A DNA stretch of 64,000 nucleotides from Monoplex corrugatus (GCA_030674185.1 CM060312.1:1034992-1098991), one strand, 5' to 3'. Positions 46,610-57,305 are shown, counted from the stretch's first letter. Numbers and translations: made by a program. The notes: generated from the sequence alone by a model not told the origin.

Positions 46610-48930
46610 ATCGTTTATTACAACACGGACAACAACCTACAACAATGATCACAACACTGACATTTACAAAGTTACAACACTGATAGTTACATCATTACAA
46701 CTGACAGTTACATCATTACAACATTGACATTTACATCATTACAACACTGACATTTACAAAGTTACAACACTGATAGTTACATCATTACAACACTGACAGT
46801 TACATCATTACAAACTGACATTTACAAAGTTACAACACTGACAGTTACATCATTACAACACTGACAGTTACATCATTACACCACTGAGAGTTACATCATT
46901 ACAACACTGACAGTTACATCATTACAACACTGACAGTTACATCATTACAACATTGAGAGTTACATCATTACAACACTGAGAGTGACATCATTACAACACT
47001 GACAGTTACATCATTACAACATTGAGAGTTACATCATTACAACATTGAGAGTTACATCATTACAACATTGAGAGTTACATCATTACAACACTGACAGTTA
47101 CATCATTACAACATTGAGAGTTACATCATTACAACACTGAGAGTGACATCATTACAACACTGACAGTTACATCATTACAACATTGAGAGTTACATCATTA
47201 CAACCTGACAGTTACATCATTACAACACTGACAGTTACATATTACAACACTGACAGTTACATCATTACACCATTGACAGTTACATCATTACAACACTGAC
47301 AGTTACATCATTACAACACTGACAGTTACATCATTACAACATTGAGAGTTACATCATTACAACACTGACAGTTACATCATTACAACACTGACAGTTACAT
47401 CATTACAACATTGAGAGTTACATCATTACAACACTGAGAGGTACATTATTACAACACTGACAGTTACATATTACAACACTGACAGTTACATCATTACAAC
47501 ATTGACAGTTACATCATTACAACACTGAGAGGTACATTATTACAACACTGACAGTTACATATTACAACATTGACAGTTACATCGTAACAACAATGACAGT
47601 TACATCATCACAACACTGAGAGGTACATTATTACAAACTGACAGTTACATATTACAACATTGACAGTTACATCGTAACAACAATGACAGTTACATCATTA
47701 CAACACTGACAGTTACATATTACAACATTGACAACACTGACCATTACATTATAACAACATGACAGTTACATCATTACAACATTGACAGTTACATCATCAA
47801 AACATTGACAGTTACATCATTACAACATTGACAGTTACATTATTACAACACTAACACTTGCAACAATACACAATTGATTTACATCATTACAACATTGACA
47901 GTTACATCATTACAACACTGAGAGTTACATCATTACTACACTAACAGTTACATCATTACACCATTGACAGTTACATTATTACAACACTGACAGTTACATC
48001 ATTACAACACTGACAGTTACATCATTACTACACTAACAGTTACATCATTACACCACTGACAGTTACATCATTACAACACTGACAGTTACATCATTACACC
48101 ATTGACAGTTACATCATTACAACATGACTGTTACATCATTACAACACTGACAGTTACATCATTACAACATTGAGAGTTACATCATTACAACACTGAGCAG
48201 TTACATTATTACAACATGACAGTTACATATTACAACATTGACAGTTACATCGTAACAACAATGACAGTTACATCATTACAACAACTGACAGTTACATCAT
48301 TACAACAATGACAGTTACATCATTACAACACTGACAGTTACATCATTACAACACTGACTGTTACATCATTACTACACTAACAGTTACATCATTACAACAC
48401 TGACAGTTACATCATTACAATATTGACAGTTACATCATTACAACACTGACAGTTACGTCATTACAACACTGCAGTTACATCATTACAACATGACAGTTAC
48501 ATCATTACAACACTGACAGTTACATCATTACAACACTGACAGTTACATCATTACAACATTGACAGTTACATCATTACAATATTGACAGTTACATCATTAC
48601 AACACTGACAGTTACATCATTACACACTGACAGTTAATCATTACAACACTGACAGTTACATCATTACACACTGACAGTTACATCATTACACACTGACAGT
48701 TACATCATTACAACACTGACAGTTGTATCATTACATCACTGACAGTTGTATCATTACAACACTGACAGTTACATCATTACAACACTGACAGTTACATCAT
48801 TATAACACTGACAGTTGTATCATTACAACACTGACAGTTACATCATTACAACACTTACAGTTGTATCATTACAACATTGATAGTTACATTATTCCAACAT
48901 TGATAGTTACATCGTTACATTATAACAACA
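46610..48930. repeat. 23-bp minisatellite
   Basis: Roughly 100 copies of ACATCATTACAACACTGACAGTT, with GAGAG and ATTGA variants and occasional single-base deletions. Larger mixed blocks recur, for example those containing ACATCGTAACAACAATGACA at about 47580, 47668 and 48248. Confidence 0.95.
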
Positions 48931-49590
48931 CTGACAACAATTACATCAAACAGCACTAACGCTTACAACATTACAATACTGACAATGACATCATTACAAG
49001 TGACAGTAATTTCATTACAACATGACAACAATTACAATAATTTACATCATTACAACACTGACAACAATTACATCATTACAACACTAACATTGAAATCGTT
49101 ACAATGCTGACGTTTACATCATTCAACACTGATAACTACGTCATTACAACCTGGGCAACAATCAGACAATAATATCATTACCACACGGACACATCCTGAC
49201 ATAATATCATTACAACACGGACAACAATCAGACAATAATATCGTTACAGCATGGACAACAACTGACATAATATCATTACAACACGGACAACAATCTGACA
49301 ATAATATCATTACAACACGGACAACAACCTGACAATAATATCATTACAACACGGACAACAATCTGACAATAATATCATTACAACATGGACAACAATCAGA
49401 CAATAATATCGTTACAACATGGACAACAATCTGACAATAATATCATTACAACACGGACAACAACCTGACAATAATATTACAACACGGACAACAACCTGAC
49501 AATAATATTACAACACGGACAACAACCTGACAATAATATCATTACAACACGGACAACAATCTGACAATAATATCATTACAACACTGTCAA
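48931..49590. repeat. 34-bp minisatellite derived from the 23-bp repeat
   Basis: Transitional units grade into about 15 copies of AATATCATTACAACACGGAC plus AACAATCTGACAAT. The shared TCATTACAACAC core shows that it grew from the preceding array by extension of the unit. Confidence 0.92.
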
Positions 49591-49890
49591 TAACTTACAT
49601 GAGACAGTACCCTTGAAGGGTGAAGGGGGAAGGAGAGAGGTGGTTGGCACAACATATAGAAAGGGGGGGGGGGAAGGTAAGGGATGGAAGGGAAAGGTCA
49701 GGACCCTGTGTGTGTTTTCTGAGAAAGAAGAGCGAGGCAGAGTTCTTGGGAACATGACCAAGACGACGGAAGTGCAGACTGAAAAACAACAACAACAACA
49801 ACAACAACAACAAAACAAAACAGGAGGGGCAGACAGGGGGTTGGGGGGTGGGGTGGGATTAACTAAAAGCGGCAGTGCTATCACCAGCGC
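49591..49890. other. G/A-rich sequence with (CAA)n
   Basis: Purine-rich sequence with a G-run at 49664-49673 and a (CAA)n tract at 49784-49812. The open frame across it (Gly/Glu/Lys-rich, then poly-Gln) has no splice borders or domain and is not called. Confidence 0.5.
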
Positions 49891-49901
49891 CGGGCATGGA
49901 A

Positions 49902-49964
49902 GGGAATTCCCCTCGCTTTACCCTGGGCCACGTGCCACGTGCCTGATATTTAGTCATAGCCAAT
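49902..49964 (+). promoter_or_regulatory. Cluster of transcription-factor consensus sites
   Basis: Within 63 bp: GGGAATTCCCC (49902-49912, a full match to the NF-kB/Rel consensus GGGRNNYYCC), two CACGTG E-boxes (49929-49934 and 49936-49941), and CCAATCGG (CCAAT at 49960-49964, the NF-Y type). It lies in ~320 bp of non-repetitive, relatively GC-rich DNA, the best promoter candidate in the window, 3 kb upstream of the ATG exon at 53010. Whether it starts that gene is inference. Confidence 0.35.
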
Positions 49965-50250
49965 CGGATGCACGCCTGCACCTGCCAGCGTGAGGGGAAT
50001 TAGTGTAGGAGTGGTGTGAGCGGAGGGTGCGGAAGTCTGTAGGCATCACAGGTATTTGCGGGGGTCCGGTTGTGATTTAACGCCAGTGTTCCCACTCCAC
50101 CCGCCTTATCGGCTGAGCGGTTACTGTGCCACAGTCACCCAACAGTGTAAGCAGTGTGGAGATTAGTGACAGGTGAACACTACACTGCTAGTGTTGCTTC
50201 CTTCTTGTAAGCGTTAGTCAGGTAATAAATAATAATAATAAATCTGTCTG
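49965..50250. other. Unique region, possible 5' non-coding exon
   Basis: Non-repetitive, GC-moderate sequence downstream of the site cluster. Two donor-like sequences occur, CAGGTGAAC at 50170 and CAGGTAATA at 50219, either of which could end a non-coding first exon. No conserved coding frame seen. Confidence 0.3.
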
Positions 50251-50254
50251 CAAT

Positions 50255-50865
50255 CAGTCGACTTGTACACACACTTAGCCTATACATACAGCTGACTTGT
50301 ACACACACTTAGCTATACATACAGCTGACTTGTACACACACTTAGCCTATACATACAGCTGACTTGTACACACACAGCCTATACTTACAGCTGACTTGTA
50401 CACACACTTACTGACTTAGCCTATACATACAGCTGACTTGTACACACACTTAGCCTATACTTACAGCTGACTTGTACACACACTTAGCCTATACTTACAG
50501 CTGACTTGTACACACACTTAGCCTATACATACAGCTGACTTGTACACACACTTAGCCTATACATACAGCTGACTTGTACACACACTTAGCCTATACTTAC
50601 AGCTGACTTGTACACACACTTAGCCTATACTTACAGCTGACTTGTACACACACTTAGCCTATACTTACAGCTGACTTGTACACACACTTAGCCTATACAT
50701 ACAGCTGACTTGTACACACACTTAGCCTATACATACAGCTGACTTGTACACACACTTAGCCTATACTTACAGCTGACTTGTACACACACTTACTGACTTA
50801 GCCTATACATACAGCTGACTTGTACACACACTTAGCCTATACATACAGCTGACTTGTACACACAA
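50255..50865. repeat. 34-bp minisatellite
   Basis: About 18 copies of AGCTGACTTGTACACACACT plus TAGCCTATACATAC, with ATAC/TTAC alternation. Two copies are extended by ACTGACTT (50410 and 50791), which marks a larger duplication. Confidence 0.94.
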
Positions 50866-50878
50866 TCGGTTGACCTGC

Positions 50879-50894
50879 ACGCGCGCGCGCGCGA

Positions 50895-50951
<57 letters not shown>
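50879..50951. repeat. (CG)n-(CA)n microsatellite
   Basis: A short GCGCGC run followed by an uninterrupted CA tract to 50950. Confidence 0.95.
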
Positions 50952-50952
<1 letters not shown>

Positions 50953-51024
50953 TTGCGCGTACGCATACACACACTCTGTCAGTTCACCTGGACACACACA
51001 CACTAACACAGAGTTGACGTGTAC

Positions 51025-51300
51025 ACAATGTTCAAAGGTCAGTCAGCATTCAAAGGTCAGTCAGCATTCAAAGGTCAGTCGATGTTCAAAAGTTCATGTT
51101 GAAAGGTCAGTCAGTGTTGAAAGGTCAATGTGGAAAGGTCAGGCAATGTTAACACAATGTTGAAAGGTCAGTCAATGTTCAAAGGTCAATGTGGAAAGGT
51201 CAGGCAATGTTAGCACAATGTTCAAAGGTCACTCAGTGTTGAAAGGTCAGTCAGTTTTCAAAGTCAATGTGACACTGTTCAAAGATTTGCTGATGTCCGC
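51025..51300. repeat. AAAGGTCA-based short repeat
   Basis: Irregular 17-34-bp units with GTTGAAAGGTCAGTCAATGT. About 14 AAAGGTCA octamers occur; the sequence resembles a nuclear-receptor half-site (AGGTCA), which may be coincidence. Confidence 0.85.
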
Positions 51301-51370
51301 AGGTCTTTCCATGTTCACAGTCATAATCATGCAAAACGCGTGGAAGATATAGCTCTTATCAACAAAGGAT

Positions 51371-51610
51371 ATAACTGTCTTCCTGTCTTGCCATTTGCTT
51401 GTTCTGGGTGGTTTTATTATCGTCAATGGACGTAACTGTCTTCCTGTCTTGCCATTTGCTTGTTCTGGGTGGTTTTATTATCGTCAATGGACGTAACTGT
51501 CTTCCTGTCTTGTGACTTACTTGTCGCTGGTTCTGGGTGGTTTTATTATCGTCAAGGGACTTAACTGTCGTCCTGTCTTGTGACTTACTAAGTTACTTGT
51601 TGCTGGTTCT
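51371..51610. repeat. 61-bp minisatellite
   Basis: Four units beginning GTAACTGTCTTCCTGTCTTG; the first three are 61 bp apart (51371, 51432, 51493) and the last is diverged. Confidence 0.92.
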
Positions 51611-51830
51611 GGATGGTTATACTTGCATCGACCACAGATGCTACAGGCAGAAATTGTACTTAAAAAACAGCAAACGAATGATGTGTAAACCTGCAGGTAT
51701 GCAGCTGAACCAAATTTTTTTTTCTCGTCACTTTGAAAATGAGGTCATTGATGTTTTGGGTGCAAGATGTTCTTACCTGGGTTTATTTCTCGCTCTGTCT
51801 GTCTGTTTTTAAGCATTCGGTCATCGTGAT
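51611..51830. other. Unique segment
   Basis: About 220 bases of non-repetitive sequence with an open plus-strand frame (51537-51812) that starts inside the 61-bp repeat. It has no recognised motif and no good splice borders; no exon is called. Confidence 0.35.
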
Positions 51831-52440
51831 TATTGCTATCGTCATTGTTCGTATCATCATCATCAGCCTTGTTGTCATCGTCACCATCACCATCCTCATT
51901 ATTATCATCTTTCTTCTTCTTCTTCTTCTTCATCTCCTCCTCCTCCTCCTCTTCCTCCTCCACCTTCTCCTCCTCCTCCTCTTCCTTTCTTTTCTCTCTT
52001 CCTATCCTGTGCTTCCAATCCTGGCCATGTTGCTGATGTGTTCGTGTGCTGTTTCAGGTTCACCACTCACGTCATGACTCATAGAACCTTTTCTTATTGT
52101 AGTCTGCAACCGGAGTTAATCCAGCCAACCAGCCTACCTATCAACCAGTCCATCAAGTAACCAGCAAATCATCCAGCCCAAGAACTAGCGCACAGTCGCC
52201 ATTCTTCCTATCAACCAACCAATCAGCCAACCAGCCTGCCCAGTCATCCAGAGACGAGGTGTCATCACAGCCAACTGTGTCAATGAATTGAAATATAGTC
52301 AAACACAGAAACAACACTGGCACTGTTTTTCTCTTCCATTTCTCTCTGACATTGAACTCAGGCACTGGCTCCTTCACATCTCTCCAAGCATTGTGGCTTT
52401 TGTGTCCTGTGTACCTCGCTAGCGACAGACTGACAGAGGA
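51831..52440. repeat. CAT/CTT/CTC triplet tracts and CCAACCAG low-complexity
   Basis: Triplet-rich pyrimidine tracts (51840-51995), then sequence rich in CCAACCAG/ATCAACCA tetramer mixtures (52110-52250), then about 180 bases of unique sequence. No gene recognised. Confidence 0.7.
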
Positions 52441-52995
52441 CAGTTGACTAATTGATTGAAAATAGACAGACAGATAAGTTGAAGACAGACAGACTGACTG
52501 AAGACAGACTGATTGAAGATAGAATTACAGACTGAATGAAGACAGACTGAATGAAGATAGAATTACAGACTGAATGAAGACAGACTGAAGATAGACTGAT
52601 AGAGGACAGACAGATTGAAGAAGATTGATTTAAGACAGAGACTGGACGAAGACAGACTGAATGAAAACAGATTGAAGACAGACAGAAAGACTGATTGAAG
52701 ATAGAATTACAGACAGACTGAATGAAGACAAACAGATTGAGGACAGACAGATTGAAGACAGATTGATTGAAGACAGAGAGACTGGACGGAGACAGGCTAA
52801 ATGAAAACAGATTGAAGACAGACAGAAAGACTAATTGAAGACAGACAGAAAGACTAATTGAAGACAGAAAGACTAATTGAAGACCGACAGAAAGACTAAT
52901 TGAAGACCGACAGAAAGACTGACTGAAGACAGACAGAAAGACTGACTGAAGACAGACAGACAAACAGACAAATCGAAGACAGACAGACAAGCAGT
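52441..52995. repeat. Irregular GAAGACAGACAGA repeat
   Basis: Imperfect 12-40-bp units built from TTGAAGACAGACAGAAAGAC and GATAGAATTACAGACTGAA. It is the immediate upstream flank of the exon at 53010. The minus strand gives a long Ser/Val/Cys/Leu frame of no significance. Confidence 0.88.
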
Positions 52996-53009
52996 GGAAG
53001 CCAGGCAGG

Positions 53010-53194
53010 ATGAGTGAGGGTGGTGCCATGGAAGAAGTGGATGTGGACGAGGTGAAAAAGATGGGGGCCGGTCAGATCTTCAGCCTGGCCCGTAAACACC
53101 GTGTGTCTCTCACTGGATGTAACAATGTGGAACAGTTCAGGGAGAGACTGATACTAAATCATAACTGCACAAGGGACGTTACTTTGACATTGAG
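53010..53194 (+). CDS. First coding exon of a putative dynamin-like GTPase gene
   Basis: An ATG at 53010 with A at -3 starts MSEGGAMEEVDVDEVKKMGA, an acidic lead, followed by GQIFSLARKHRVSLTGCNNV and EQFRERLILNHNC, which looks like a short SAP/HeH-type helix-turn-helix. The frame ends at a GTGGGT donor (53195) with two bases of a codon. Those two bases pair with exon 57559-57779 to restore an Arg codon and an open frame. Alternatively the CCAGGCAG just upstream is a weak acceptor (no pyrimidine tract) and the exon is internal. Function is inferred only from the following exon. The last ~45 bp have a decayed duplicate at 53329-53381. Confidence 0.5.
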
Positions 53195-53207
53195 GTGGGT
53201 GTCAACA

Positions 53208-53222
53208 CAAACACACACACAG

Positions 53223-53313
<91 letters not shown>

Positions 53314-53320
53314 CACACAT
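53208..53320. repeat. (CA)n microsatellite
   Basis: CA tract of about 100 bases in the intron just after the exon donor. Another CT/CA block lies at 53380-53523. Confidence 0.95.
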
Positions 53321-53328
53321 ACAGGATG

Positions 53329-53377
53329 ATACGGCATCAAACCCTCGTAAGGGCTGTTATTATGACATTGAGATGAG

Positions 53378-53381
<4 letters not shown>
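53329..53381 (+). pseudogene. Decayed duplicate of the end of the 53010 exon
   Basis: Bases 53349-53381 (AAGGGCTGTTATTATGACAT, TGAGATGAGTCTC) align with 53171-53203 (AAGGGACGTTACTTTGACAT, TGAGGTGGGTGTC) at about 26 of 33 positions, and the similarity extends upstream to TGATAC. The donor GT has become AT here. The duplicate lies between CA and CT microsatellites. Confidence 0.5.
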
Positions 53382-53417
<36 letters not shown>

Positions 53418-53745
53418 CACACACACACACACACACACATACACACACACTCACACTCACTCACTCACGCACTCACACACACAAACATTCGCGCGCGCGC
53501 GCGCACACACACACACACACACATGGGTACACTTACATAGTGATCATTTATCAAATGTCGCTAATGAGTTAATGGTTGGTGACAATGCAGACTCAGAGGA
53601 GGTCTGGCCCCCAGACGTGCGGCATGCAGGCCCACCGGCGTGTGGATATGCCCTGATGCCCACGAACCAGATCCACAAGCTATGGGTAAATAGCTCCACT
53701 GCCTTGTGGACATCTCGGGAGAGAGTAAGGCTAAGGGAGTTAACC

Positions 53746-54012
53746 CTGTTCATAGTAGGAAACACCTGGTTTGAGCAGCCTAACAGAAGAAAATGGATGA
53801 GTCCAGTACATAATACCAAAAATCAGATTGACTACATCCTGATCAAGATTGACTACATCCTGATCAACAACAGATTTAGAAATTCTTTACTGTCAGCAAA
53901 AACACTACCAGGCGCAGACTGCAAAAGTGACCACAATCCTGTAGTGGGAAGGTTTAGGCTGAAATTGAGGAAAAGGAAACAGACTAAACTTTGGACTCTT
54001 AAAGACAGATGA
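53746..54012 (+). pseudogene. LINE family B endonuclease C-terminal part
   Basis: Open frame with GNTWFEQPNRRKWMSP, NQIDYILI and CKSDHNPVVGRFRLKLRKRK (the SDH catalytic motif). A 21-bp tandem duplication (GATTGACTACATCCTGATCA at 53826 and 53847) repeats the QIDYILI strand. A deletion after KQTK removes the residues that link to the RT and leads to a stop at 54012. Confidence 0.82.
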
Positions 54013-54013
54013 A

Positions 54014-56056
54014 GTGATACGTCAAAAATTTAATGTACATGTTCAAAACAGATTCAGTGCTCTGGAAGACGTTGGTGACAGTGAGGAACAATGGACAAAG
54101 TTGAGAAATTCGATAAATGAAGCTTGTGAAGAAATTCCGAGGGCAGATAGAAAAGCAAAAAAGAGCTGGATGACTAATGAAATTTTGGGCTTGATGGAGG
54201 AAAGGAGGAGGGGAAAGACTAAGAGAAACGAGGAGATATTCAGGAAGATAAACAAAGAAAATCAGGTGTAGGTGCAATGAAGCTAAGGAAGCTTGGCTGA
54301 ACACAAAATGCAAAGAGATAGAAAACCGACACAAAATGGATCTTCAGGGTATGTACAGACGTATTGAAGAAATTGTCCACAGGAAAAATACATGCACATC
54401 AACTGGTTGCTTAAAATCGAAAGATGGCACGCTTATCATGGAAAAAGACAAAATACTGAACAGATGGGGAGAGTGCATTAAAGAGCTTTTTGAGGATGAC
54501 AGAAACGAAGAATACATTATAAAAAAGAACTTTGAAGGACCACCCATAATGAAAGATGAAGTTAGAGCAGCACTGAAAAAGATGAAACCAGGAAAAGCCC
54601 CAGGACCAGACAACATTATTACAGAGATGATTGAAGTCCTGGAGGAATTTGGCATAGCAAAAATAACAGTCCTCCTAAATGAAATTTACGACACTGGACA
54701 AATCCCCAAAGATATGTCAAAATCAATTTTCATTGCACTTCCAAAGAAGACAGGGGCTATAGAATGCGAACTCCATCGCACAATCAGTTTAATGAGTCAT
54801 GTAACAAAAATCGTGTTAAGAATAATCATGATGAGGACAAGGAATAGAATCAAAAGAGAAATAGCAGAAGAACAGTGTGGATTTGTGGAAGGGAAAGGAA
54901 CTATTAATGCCATATATACATCCTAAGAACTACCATAGAGAGGTCAATTGAGATGAATAAGGATTTGTATTTATGCTTTGTTGACTATACCAAGGCTTTC
55001 GATCGGGTACGACATGAAGAATTGATCAACCAACTGGAGAGACTCAATGTTGATGGATAAGATCTACGAATAACCAGGAATACGTATTGGAACAAACAGC
55101 TGCAATGAGAAAAGAAAACAATAATATTATAAGCTCTTTCCAAAACATCAAAAGAGGAGTCAGACAGGGTTGTGTTTTGTCACCAGATCTGTTTTCACTT
55201 TACAGCGAAAACATCATGAGAAACCTAGAAGAAGACCCTGGATTAAAGGTTGGAGGGAAAATGATAAACAACATTCGATACGCAGATGACACCATGCCAA
55301 TTGCAGAAAATGAAAGGGACCTACAAAACCTTGTGAATATACTAGAAATAGAAAGCAAAAATAGAGGGTTGGAGCTAAATAGCAAGCAGACTGAAGTCAT
55401 GGTAATCAGTAAAAAAAAAACATGAAATCCCCTCATGCAAAATAACAGCAAATGGCACAACTTTGAAACAGGTTGATAAGTTTAGATATCTGGGAATGGT
55501 CATCTCACCAGACGGCAGATGCACATCGGAAATAGCCGGCAGAATCGGCCAAGCCAAAACAGCATTCAAGAAGATGACAAGCATTCTTACTAACAAATGC
55601 CTATCAATTAACATCAGGAAGAGAATCATTGAATGTTATATAGAAACCAATACTGTTGTACGGATGTGAGGCGTGGACAGTCAGCAAGCAAAGCCAGAGC
55701 AAGATTGAGGCAGCCGAGATGTGGTTTTCTAAGAAGAATGTTGAGAGTTCCATGGACAGCAAAGAAAACAAACGAGACAGTCTTGATGGAGGCAGACACA
55801 AGTAGATCACTCATAAGGAAGATTAGGAAAAGACAGGCAACATTTATAAGCTATTTTATGAGGAAGGGGGATTTGGAGCACCTGGTCACAATGGGAAAGC
55901 TGGAGGGAAAGAGAGCACCAGGTAGACCCAGGGAGAAAATGCTAGATGGACTTGCGGAGTGGCTGAAGACGAGGAGGGTGGAAGAGATGCTTGGGGCAAC
56001 AAGAGATAGAGATAGATGGAAGTCCATGATCGCAACGCCAAGTGGCAGGGCACCTG
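54014..56056 (+). pseudogene. LINE family B reverse transcriptase, frameshifted
   Basis: Pieces at 54014-54271, 54336-54926, 55087-55425, 55463-55669 and 55633-56056 give AKKSWMTNEILGLMEERRRG, MKPGKAPGPDNIITEMI, the CGFVEGKGTINAIYTS block ending early, motif A (54975-55010), motif B GVRQGCVLSPDLF, YADD at 55279-55290, FRYLGMVISPDG and GRPREKMLDGLAEW. The AT insertion at 54913 puts a stop right after INAIYTS, exactly as in copy 1. At least five frame breaks in total. Confidence 0.87.
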
Positions 56057-56086
56057 ATGATGATGATGATGATGACAATGCAGACT

Positions 56087-56195
56087 GATCTGTTTAGATG
56101 TTTGGCTTGCACCTTGTGGATCACAGGGGGGTCACACAGGGACAGCTTGTCTCTCTCATTTCCAGCTTTGCAGGAGGCAGCCCTCCCGGATGTGC
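56087..56195. other. Unique intron sequence
   Basis: About 110 bases between the LINE target duplication and the next array. A TCTCTCATTTCCAG acceptor-like site ends at 56164 but opens straight into repeats, so no exon is called. Confidence 0.35.
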
Positions 56196-57305
56196 ACTCA
56201 TCCTGGGAGTGTGTGCACTCATACTGGGGGTGCAGTGCACTAGTCTTTGGCAAGCACTCATCCTGTATGAGCACTTATCATGGGAGAGCACCCACCCTTA
56301 GTGTGTGCGTGCACTCATCCCTGGTGTGCACTTGTCCTGGGTGTGTGTGTGTGCATTCATCTTGTATGTGCACTCATGCTGTGTGTATGTGCGTGTGTGT
56401 ATGTGCACTCATTTTGAGTGTGCTGTCACCCTCGGTGTGCATTTATCTTGTGTGTGTGAGCACTCTTCCTGGATGTACATATACTCATCCTGGTGTGTGA
56501 GCACTCTTCCTGTATGTGCACTCATTCTGGCTATGTGAGCACTCTTCTTGGGTGTTCACTCATCCTGGTTGTGAGAACACATTGGGTGTGTGAGCACTCT
56601 TCCTGGGGTGTGCACCCATCCTGGCTGTGTGAGCACTCTTCCTGGGGTGTGCACCCATCCTGGCTGTGTGAGCACTCTTCCTGGGGTGTGCACCATCCTG
56701 GCTTTGTGAGCACTCTTCCTGGGGTGTGCACCCATCCTGGCTGTGTAGTCATTCTGTAATTGCATTCACCCTGGGTGTGCTTTTATCCTGGGTGTATTTG
56801 CACTCAACCTGGATGTGCATGTACGTGCACTCATCCTGGATGTATGTGTACTCATCCTGGGTCTATGTGCAGTCATCCTGGGTCTATGTGCAGTCATCCT
56901 GGGTCTATGTGCAATCATCCTGGGTTTCTGTGCAATCATTTTGGATGTGTGTTACGTGCAGTCATCCTGGGTGTATCGGGTGTATGTGCACTCATCCTGG
57001 GTACGTGCACTCTTCCTGGGTGTACGTGCACTCATTCTGGGAGTCTGTGCGCTCACTCTGGGTGTATGTGCACTCGTTCTGGATGTATGTCACTATGTGC
57101 AATCATCCTGGATGTGTCTGTACTAATTCTGGGTGTATGTGTACCCATCTTGCGTGTATGTGCATTGATGCTGGGAAGATGTGCACTCATCCTGGATGTA
57201 CGTGCATTTATCTTGGGTTAATTGAGTACTCTTCCTGTCTGTCTTCAATCTGTCTGTCTTGGGTGTGTGTGCACCCGTTCTGGGTGTCTGTGCACTCATT
57301 CTGGG
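56196..57305. repeat. ~21-33-bp GCACTCATCCTGGGTGTGT repeat
   Basis: About 45 imperfect units of GTGTGCACTCATCCTGGGTG with inserted GTGAGCACTCTTCC or TATGTGCAGTCATCC variants. The block 56590-56750 is a cleaner 42-44-bp form (GTGAGCACTCTTCCTGGGGT). Confidence 0.92.

Larger units (their letters stand above)
53580..56086 (+). mobile_element. RTE-like LINE family B, copy 4, with 14-bp target duplication
   Basis: The insertion is bracketed by TGACAATGCAGACT at 53580-53593 and 56073-56086. It starts within the endonuclease region and ends at the family 3' end with a pure (GAT)n tail of about 20 bases (56054-56072). The first ~150 bp (53594-53745, GC-rich) do not match the inverted copy at 27417-28450 and could be filler or another element. 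The insertion sits inside the presumed intron between exons 53010-53194 and 57559-57779, in the same orientation as the gene. Confidence 0.9.

Noticed and set aside
49613..49993. 126-codon plus-strand frame with poly-Gln
   Set aside because: Crosses a G-run and a (CAA)n tract; the poly-Gln is a microsatellite and no borders or homology are visible.
51745..52036. Ser/Leu- or Glu/Lys-rich frames in the triplet tract
   Set aside because: Trinucleotide repeats (CTT, CTC, CAT) explain them.
56140..56200. Acceptor TCTCTCATTTCCAG followed by an open frame
   Set aside because: The frame enters the GCACTCATCCTGG repeat at once; no donor or unique coding sequence follows.
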